Made by a program: the position numbers and the translations under genes
Assembly (NCBI GenBank): GCA_026874595.1
Contig: CM049307.1
Span: 74,686,643-74,750,642 of the forward strand
Reading direction: 5' to 3'
Origin: Sipunculus nudus
Taxonomy: Eukaryota; Annelida; Sipuncula; Golfingiida; Sipunculidae
Length of the DNA: 64,000 nucleotides
In this document: one piece after another, positions 58,387 through 64,000 of the stretch
Layout of the letters: each line of letters starts with the position of its first letter
Numbering within the stretch: position 1 is the stretch's first letter
Notes under the pieces: generated by a model
Databases searched by the model: none
Told to the model about the DNA's origin: nothing
Seen by the model: the letters and a program-made list of their open reading frames with translations, nothing else

Positions 58387-61300
58387 ACTTTAGTACACCG
58401 CTTGGAGATCGGAAACTTAAAACTATTTAATCCAGGCAATAAACAAGGTAGAGATAGAATTCTCGGTATTGTAAATACGAGTGAAGAGTCATACTGGCAC
58501 CGGGTATATGTAGAAGGTGTGGTGAGGGTAATGTTGTGGTGTTTGTTGTTTTGTTGTGCTGGTTTGGGGTATTGTTTGGTGGATGTAATAATTATTAGGA
58601 ACATGCTTTAATTTATTATTTGAGGAATATGTATAAATTTGAGGAATATGTATAACCTATGCTCTTCTGGATTATGTAAATTTAATATACACATGCACAC
58701 ACATACATTTGCACAAGTCTGTTAAATGTTGCCAAATGATTAATAGAATAAAATATTTTCTGTTATTTTTGTCTTGATGTTCTTTGCTTAATTAAGGTCA
58801 CATACAGTTCATGGATGGGTCAATAGAACCTACAATCTCCAGATCAGGGGTCAGTTGCAATAATGTGACTTACCGGTAGGTCATGCTAGTGACTTGAGCC
58901 CAGGGCCATATGTTTGTCACTATGGTAATCATTATGCCATCACAATTGTTACAATAATATAAAGGCCTGCTTAAGTCTAGTAAAATGAAATTGCATCAAA
59001 ACTACACACTACTGAGCCATAAAGACAAGATACAAACTTAGGTGGTTTGGATTTATGTATAGCTATGAGAAAAACCCATGTTTTGGGTACCTGTCGCTAA
59101 ATAGAATGCAACTCTCATTTAAATTTAAATTTGAAGACAAAAACTGGCATTGATTTATAAATTATTATCAGTTGAATACTGTGCTTGCCTTTATATCTGT
59201 GAGGCAGAAATTTTACAATGTCTTCAGTTCGAAAGTTTCAAGAGGGTTTCATTTTCGCGATCGCACGGGAACCTATAATAACTTTGTACAGCAGTATTTT
59301 TATTTATTATAATTTTTAATAAAAATTAATAAATCCCAAAATACCTCATTCATTTCTTTTACAGTCATTATATTATGCTCTGTGTCACAGTCAATATATG
59401 CAAATCATTATTGCATGTTTTACAATAATCAATGCTTGTTTGCATTATCCAAACCTAATATATTCACAGATTTGTGCAGATACATCACATCCTATTATTC
59501 ATCTAGGTCAGTGTGGCATCTAATTCCTAGTGATTTCATATTTGCAGTTATTTCTTATTCACAAATACGACAAAATGAAAAACCCTTGTAAAAAAAAAGA
59601 AAAAATGTAAATGAGTGCAAGTGTCCAGCTTAATTGCGCCACATGGGAGCAGCATCACAGCTGGCATAAATGGCTGTCATGTCCACCAGTGAACCGACTG
59701 CAACACAAAACACTCTTGTTCAACTTTATTTCACATTATTATGATACAATATTACATAGGCATATTCATCATATGATTGGTGTTACTTTTTGGCTTCAAA
59801 TTTGAAGTGAAGTGAGTGTTTCATTAAAGGTATACCCAAAACACCAGTGTTTTAGGCAGCCCCCACCTCACATTAAATGTTGCTGTTCAAATACAAAATA
59901 GTTCCCCGTTTATGCCAGAGATGGCGATCAGTCATAGCTATAAATAAATAAAAATCTCCCCCACTGGTATCTCGTCTTCATGGCTTAGTTAGTAGCTTGT
60001 GAGACACCTAATCTAGATATAGTTCATTCGATTGTACATTCTTGTAGGACTCCTAATCTAGAGATTGTACATTTGATTCCAGACTCAGTTGAACTCTATT
60101 ATTTACAAGTAGTTCATATCAGAATAGTTGAAGTGAATGTAGGGACATGTAGGAACAAGGAGGAGGTAAAAATGAGAAAGTGAGATGAGATGGTTTAGTT
60201 ATGTTTCCATGTTTCAGAATGTAGACCCAATTCTTAACACACTCCCATCACCCTTTGTTTGGAAACAACAACTTGTAAATGCGACACCTGTTTTGACCAA
60301 GCAGACACGTAGGCCCAATTCTGACCAAGTACCATAACCTGTACCTGTACATCCTAGTTTCCTGTAGGTGCAAAATTGTACTCCTATAGACCAGGGTAGC
60401 ATTTCAGCCACAGCTGCACTATGATATAAAGGAGTAAATATGCAGTTTGGGAGATCTGCTGAAAAGCTGCTCCCCAGGATTTGCCACGGGTGCCACCCTT
60501 CAGTGTTTAACCTCCCCAGGCTGGGGCGTTAGTCCTGTAGGCCTGCATGTGGTTTCTATTGAGAAATATGCTATAAATCTTTTAAATTGCCAAAAAACCA
60601 AAACAGGGGGCCTGCCAATCAGCGATTGCAACCAGTCATGCTGCAGGGGCAACTCCCTGACCCATCTGTGAAAAGGGACTCTGACTGGCTGGAGGGCCTG
60701 GCTGGCTTTTTTTCAGGGGATAGGCGAGTTTTTTTTTGCACTAAGACAACAACAGCATGTGATGTTGGCCTGTGTCTAGGCGGTGAAAATTATTCCCTGC
60801 CTCTGTCCCCTTGGTATGTGCCTGCCAGCCAACAGGGGCACTACAGTGGGAATTTCAGTGATATATAGGAGGGAGTTTACAATTCAGGCTGCTGTTTGAG
60901 ACAGTGAAAGGACTATTGGTGTCTATGTCTACGTGGTTATGGTGTTCTTAACCCGTTTGTATGTCTGCTGTGTGCATTTGTGGGTCCGTCTTGTGGCTAA
61001 CCTGTAGTGAGTGAGAGAGTCAATTAATATCACACATAACATGCAATTGTGGAGCTCTTTACCAGGTCTCGAACCAGCAACCATGTGTTAACAAGTCCTA
61101 CGCACTGCCATCTGCCCCATGCAAGACGAGTTGGGAAAGAGAGTTCAAGTGAGGATATTTATATCTACTATTGTGTGGAATTCAGTAGGAACTAAATGAC
61201 CTAATATGATGTTTGTTTGTGCGAGTGAGAATTGGTTGTAGTTGTTAAAATGATGGTTAATTTTTGTTAAGCCTTTGCGACCTCCTAGCACTTGCAAAAG

Positions 61301-62737
61301 CTTAAAAAAATTAACCCTCAGCCGTTTGGTAACTGCCTGCTTCTATAGCGTACTCCGTCTCGCGCTTCGCATGGAGAAGTTGGATTTACTGATATTGTGC
61401 ATACTGTGTTGTACATGCACGATATTGTGTGTATAGCCTCAGCCAAAGACATCTGCACAAGTTTGTCTGTCCCTTGTTTTTGAAAGTTGTGGCCCCTGAC
61501 ATGTATATTGTGGCCGTGTAATGGTGAAATTGTAGACAGAAAAACTCTTATAAGTGCTAAATATGCACATCAAAATACATCAGATCGTATCTTTGGTATA
61601 AAATGAGTCTTTCTGGCAACATTACCACATTCTATTTCAATGACACATTATCCCATATTATCCTTGCAAGCCTGCCATGATTTAAACATACCAAACTGTA
61701 GGAACTTGTTGCGAGGGGTTTGGTAACTGCCTGCTTCTATAGTGTACTCCGTCTCGCGCTATGCATGGAGAAGGTGGATTTACTGGTATTGTGGGAAGCG
61801 GATCTCCGGGCAATATGGTGGTCTCTGGATGATCTCAAGGTGAGGTTTCCTTGGATAACTCAATTAATACTTTGTGCACTTGCAAGTTAAGTATTATAAT
61901 TGATGCGGATGTCATCAAGAAGTGTATGGGGAAGGTTTAATACGAATTGCTGCCTTATTAAGATATTGCGATCTTTGGCGGGAGATCTCTGGGTTTTAGG
62001 TACTCTAGTGGCAGAACTATAGAAACCAGGCTGCAGCCTACCGCAGGTACCTTATGCACAATGGGTGTTGCATAATAAATTGTTTCCTGACACAGGCCCC
62101 GATATATATAATTTTCCTGAGAATTCCCGTATTTAATTTTGCTCATAACTGGAGTCTATAATATTAGAAGAGGAGGGGTCCGGGGAACCTAGGTTCCCCG
62201 CCTGAACGGGAATGAGGGGGCGGAGCTTCCACCTTAAGCTTAATTCTCCTGTTCAAATAGTAAATGGTTCCCCCTTTTTCAGATAGATGGGGCTTCAATC
62301 ACGGATATAAATGAACAAAACTCGCCCCTGCTGGTATCTCGTCTTCACGGCTCACTTAGTAGTGTGTAGGGCTCCTAGTCTAGAGATCGTAGGTTCGATT
62401 TCCGATTCAGGTGACTTCTGATGTTTAGTAGTTGTTTATGTTAGAAGAGTTGATATGAGTGTAGGGACATCTACAGGGAAAAGTAAGAGTTAAAATAGGG
62501 ATTGAGAGGAGACAGTTTTATTTATATTTTCATGTTCCTCAATACAAGCGTAGCCCGCGTTTTATAGTGGCTCACACCCCGTCTTGCATCTTAGTCTTAG
62601 GACGAGCCTGTCTGTCCCGTGCCTGTCTGTGGCTGTGCCGTGGATAATACTTACCATTCTTGACAAAACTTTATGCCAACAAAGCCAGGGCCGACACCAT
62701 GTTGTTCTGAACTGAGATCTTGTTCGTCGATATCCAT
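49124..62737 (-). CDS. POLR2I: RNA polymerase II subunit RPB9, complete five-exon coding sequence
   Basis: Small zinc-ribbon subunit of nuclear RNA polymerase II, on the jaw/lobe, involved in start-site choice, transcript cleavage and fidelity. Coding exons on the - strand are 62737-62655, 53444-53390, 50948-50875, 50232-50106 and 49186-49124: 402 nt, 133 residues plus stop (human protein 125). The N-terminal zinc ribbon has CQEC (exons 1-2) and CRNC (exon 3). The linker contains [31 protein letters not shown] and [10 protein letters not shown]. The C-terminal ribbon has CPKC and the C-x4-C pair in [11 protein letters not shown], with the conserved [12 protein letters not shown] and [10 protein letters not shown]. 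Every junction is GT-AG and in phase. The first 15 residues before [10 protein letters not shown] are not conserved with human. The gene spans 13.6 kb because of transposon-filled introns. It converges on RPS14 across the 38-48 kb transposon cluster. Confidence 0.97.
49187..50105 (-). other. POLR2I: POLR2I intron 4
   Basis: No gene in it. A 136-codon - strand open frame (49356-49766) has no recognisable domain. Confidence 0.7.
50106..50232 (-). CDS. POLR2I: POLR2I coding exon 4
   Basis: A 127-nt exon encoding [20 protein letters not shown], then [15 protein letters not shown] and SHSSKAE. It carries the first Cys pair of the C-terminal zinc ribbon. The acceptor is atatttcag and the donor gtagga. 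Confidence 0.97.
50233..50874 (-). other. POLR2I: POLR2I intron 3
   Basis: The right part (about 50560-50785) looks like one end of a pogo-like element: on the - strand it starts TACAGTAAAACCTTG followed by 'gccacc' and 'gaccacc' tracts. The other end was not found. Confidence 0.6.
50875..50948 (-). CDS. POLR2I: POLR2I coding exon 3
   Basis: A 74-nt exon encoding [19 protein letters not shown] then IQHDI plus two bases of Asp. It carries the second Cys pair of the first zinc ribbon. The acceptor is tatttcag and the donor gtaagg. Confidence 0.96.
51158..51991 (-). mobile_element. Family C Helitron-like element, copy C2 (in POLR2I intron 2)
   Basis: On the - strand it starts TTGTATCCGTCAAAACG at 51991 and ends ...TAGTCAACATATTTTAG at 51158, flanked by A and T. 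It matches C1 over the 'ccggagaact' block, one and a half 280-bp units and the 'cacccgttccactctgattt' block, but lacks the GCC run and has a decayed 3' hairpin (TTAG in place of CTAG). Confidence 0.75.
52415..52690 (+). repeat. ~80-bp minisatellite in POLR2I intron 2
   Basis: About 3.5 imperfect units: 'tccatgaatgaatgtcacaaa' or close recurs near 52425, 52503, 52583 and 52660, with 'gattTATTaaat...cttaaggata' between. Confidence 0.8.
52739..53369. mobile_element. TIR element next to POLR2I exon 2
   Basis: The left end CAGTCCGTTCCAGTGCCCCT continues GTCCACCTG; the right end, inverted, is AGTCCGTTCAGTACCCCCTG then TCCACCTG. It is 631 bp. TA lies before the left end and TA overlaps the right end. 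No transposase frame. It stops about 20 bp from the exon 2 edge; the gtaagt donor is intact. Confidence 0.75.
53390..53444 (-). CDS. POLR2I: POLR2I coding exon 2
   Basis: A 55-nt exon; T completes the Cys codon, then [18 protein letters not shown]. The acceptor is ttttacag and the donor gtaagt. A TIR element ends about 20 bp beyond the donor. Confidence 0.96.
53445..54500 (-). other. POLR2I: POLR2I intron 1, exon-proximal part
   Basis: It holds a decayed DR1-type repeat unit (53985-54230) and a GACA microsatellite (54240-54282), together a family A/B relic. Otherwise featureless. Confidence 0.6.
54501..55300. repeat. 268-bp near-perfect inverted repeat with 264-bp spacer
   Basis: Arms 54501-54768 and 55033-55300 are complementary over their full length with one mismatch seen (gcaggcagg versus gcagccagg). 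Each arm holds 'catgtgatcacctcatggg'-type and 'gagttcactcagtgcag'-type short repeats. Diverged copies of the same short repeats continue to the right of the right arm (55300-55400). The whole unit lies in POLR2I intron 1. Confidence 0.96.
55400..57960 (+). mobile_element. Family D decayed repeat element with hairpin end
   Basis: Units headed by a 'ggtggc(g/a)ccacca' block recur at about 55877, 56329 and 57474 and share 'catgactcatgtgacca', 'tttggtgatga' and 'aaccatttgaacaaactt'. The right end has a ggacgacggacgac microsatellite (57899-57915), then the hairpin TTCGCTAAA / TTTAGCGA at 57943-57975. The left border was not found. The layout parallels families A-C, but ends and target are unproven. 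Confidence 0.55.
58315..58383. repeat. (AT)n microsatellite, about 69 bp
   Basis: Uninterrupted AT dinucleotides in POLR2I intron 1. Confidence 0.95.
59170..59275 (-). repeat. Dispersed repeat shared with 16235-16335
   Basis: On the - strand 'cgcgaaaatgaaaccct', 'gaaactttc' and 'atataaaggc' match the copy at 16235 in order. Confidence 0.6.
59870..60235 (+). mobile_element. tRNA-derived SINE, copy 1
   Basis: It shares with 62245-62545 the blocks 'ctggtatctcgtcttca', 'ctcctaatctagagat', 'gtagggacat' and a 'tttccatgttt' tail. The head is tRNA-like (A box near 59982; B box 'catttgattcc', degenerate). Confidence 0.7.
61035..61130 (-). mobile_element. tRNA-derived SINE head
   Basis: On the - strand 'ggggcagatggcagtgcgta' (A box) and 'tggttcgagacctgg' (good B box) are ~35 bp apart. 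No full cloverleaf. Confidence 0.6.
61324..61398 (+). repeat. Direct repeat unit 1 (75 bp)
   Basis: 'gtttggtaactgcctgcttc' and 'tactccgtctcgcgct' recur at 61718-61792 with about five changes. CpG-bearing, unlike the surroundings. Confidence 0.85.
61718..61792 (+). repeat. Direct repeat unit 2 (75 bp)
   Basis: Second copy of the 61324 unit, 394 bp away, same orientation. Confidence 0.85.
62245..62550 (+). mobile_element. tRNA-derived SINE, copy 2
   Basis: 'cttcacggctcacttagtag' forms an A-box head and 'gtaggttcgatttcc' at 62390 a good B box. The body matches 59870-60235. It lies 100 bp downstream of POLR2I exon 1. Confidence 0.75.
62655..62737 (-). CDS. POLR2I: POLR2I coding exon 1
   Basis: Encodes the N-terminal 27 residues, starting [10 protein letters not shown] and running through [12 protein letters not shown], plus TG of a cysteine completed by exon 2. 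The donor is gtaagt. The ATG context is ATCATC-ATG-G. Confidence 0.95.
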
Positions 62738-64000
62738 GATGATGGGGAAAACAGGTAAAATACTTCTTATGTCGTCACAACAGTGCCAGTCGAGTCGCAC
62801 AGTGCACCTAATTTCGCTCACGCAGCACTTATTAGTGTCACGGAAATTGTATAACCTTTTATATTTTCCCGTGTATTATTATTACACAAAACTGTAAATT
62901 CGAACTACACTCATAATAAACTTCCACATCACATTGGTTTTCAATTTCCATTAACTTATTAATTTTGTTTTTATAACAGAATAATTCAGTAATCCAAACA
63001 GGCCTGTTGAACAACTTAGGCTACATTAAGAAAATTTATCGCTTTATGGACCATGGGAACAAAATGTGGTGCGAGCGGGGGATATATTTAGTTAAGATGC
63101 AAAAGCACAGATTAGCGCTCAATATTACAAATGATCAGGTCCTCATTAACGAAAAAAGAGACACACATAAGAGGGTGGTGAATGCAAAGAATTTTTTTTT
63201 ATTTTTTGTTCAATCCATAACATTGAATATATATTTTAAACCAACTTGAAATGTAAAGTTTGTTAGGTCTGTTTTTGATTGACAGATAGAGATTTTATGG
63301 ATTTTAACCAGTTAGGCAAAAAAATTAATAATAAAAAGTATGGTTCTCAGGCACCGCACGCATCAATTTTAACCCCCGCATCAAAAATTTTGATTTTAAT
63401 TTTTATCTTTCAAGAAGTTAAATAATATAATATATGTTGTGCTTTTACCTGTTTAGCACGAAAAAAAAATGTTTGTTTTTCATGCTTTTCCATGGTCATA
63501 TGACATTTTTATCGAAACATACAAAAAAGGTAAAAAATATAAAAATACCACCCGCCCGCACTGATTTCTGAAAAGTGCCTGAGAACCATATATACTTTAT
63601 TTTCCCTTATATTAATAGGTAGTTTACACTAGTAATAAGAGTTAATATAAGTATAGGCCTAAATTTTGTCTGATTGTTCTTATAAGAAATGTTAAAATAC
63701 CAAGAATATATTCATACAAGGGAGAGCTTTCCGTAAGGAAATACGATTCACAATGATATCTGCCTGGCGGTGTAATTGGAGCGTCAGGACTAATGGTCGT
63801 TGATGATGATGATGAATGTAATACATGCACCTCCCAAGCTGAAACAATCACGCGTGTCACCAGTGGTGCGGTCACTAGGACAGGCATCCAACACACAGGG
63901 TCAGCAGTACTCAACACAAGTGCTGCGTAGACCATTGACTTGTATGCGCTCCGCCCGCTAGATAAATGAAGGCAGAGGCCTGTGGCTCTGTATATACAAC
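62738..64000. other. POLR2I upstream flank
   Basis: The first ~120 bp carry several CpGs and are the likely POLR2I promoter; no TATA box was found. A 97-codon - strand frame at 63642-63935 begins in a CpG-bearing stretch and is unrecognised. The rest is AT-rich with no gene seen. Confidence 0.45.

Larger units (their letters stand above)
57976..62654 (-). other. POLR2I: POLR2I intron 1, promoter-proximal part
   Basis: It contains an (AT)n run, SINEs and a pair of direct repeats, listed separately. No gene was recognised. A more GC-rich stretch (60450-60870) has overlapping open frames with no known domain, probably a decayed repeat. Confidence 0.5.

Noticed and set aside
63642-63935. 97-residue - strand frame upstream of POLR2I
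   Set aside because: CpG-bearing and open, but no domain, no junction and no family I recognise; not enough to call a gene.

Overview
This window looks like nuclear DNA of an animal, most likely a mollusc or another lophotrochozoan. It is AT-rich and intron-rich, with small exons in a large excess of non-coding DNA. The repeats resemble those reported from bivalves: Helitron/Helentron-like elements with tandem-repeat cores and ACGG microsatellites, and tRNA-derived SINEs. The phylum is an inference from repeat style; the sequence shows directly only that it is an animal with GT-AG introns.

Three protein-coding genes can be named. (1) RPS14 (40S ribosomal protein uS11), + strand, four coding exons between 27957 and 37599, gives a complete 151-residue protein. 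(2) POLR2I (RNA polymerase II subunit RPB9), - strand, five coding exons between 62737 and 49124, gives a complete 133-residue protein with both zinc ribbons. (3) The first coding exon of a ZSWIM8-like gene (25676 to 25499, - strand) lies head-to-head with RPS14; its later exons were not found and probably lie beyond the left edge. All splice phases in RPS14 and POLR2I join correctly. Two further exon-like - strand pieces (about 272-522 and 35059-35142) are unassigned.

Most of the rest is mobile DNA. Family A (five copies: 3129-6731, 11569-13992, 29086-33914, 41516-45934, 46274-48362) has subterminal inverted repeats (GCTCAGCTGA), a palindrome GACCCATGGGTC at the 3' end, an ACGG/CCGT microsatellite at the 5' end and tandem-repeat cores. 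One copy keeps a broken endonuclease fragment, which fits a Helentron origin. Families B (14548-16002, 40398 to about 41485) and C (29460-31038, 51158-51991) end in a hairpin plus CTAG/TTAG and sit between A and T, as canonical Helitrons do. Copy C1 is nested in a family A copy, and a second family A copy in this window supplies the empty site. There are also a hAT MITE with an 8-bp target duplication, several TA-flanked TIR elements, a palindromic MITE, several tRNA-derived SINEs and a near-perfect 268-bp inverted repeat inside POLR2I intron 1.

Layout: 0-25 kb, repeat-rich DNA (family A copies 1-2, B1, TIR elements, SINEs, MITEs); 25.5-26.4 kb, CpG-bearing divergent promoter region; 28-37.6 kb, RPS14 with a 4.8-kb nested transposon in intron 2; 38-48.4 kb, transposon cluster (B2, A4, A5); 49.1-62.7 kb, POLR2I with 13 kb of transposon-loaded introns; 62.7-64 kb, upstream flank of POLR2I. 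RPS14 and POLR2I are convergent and separated by the transposon cluster.
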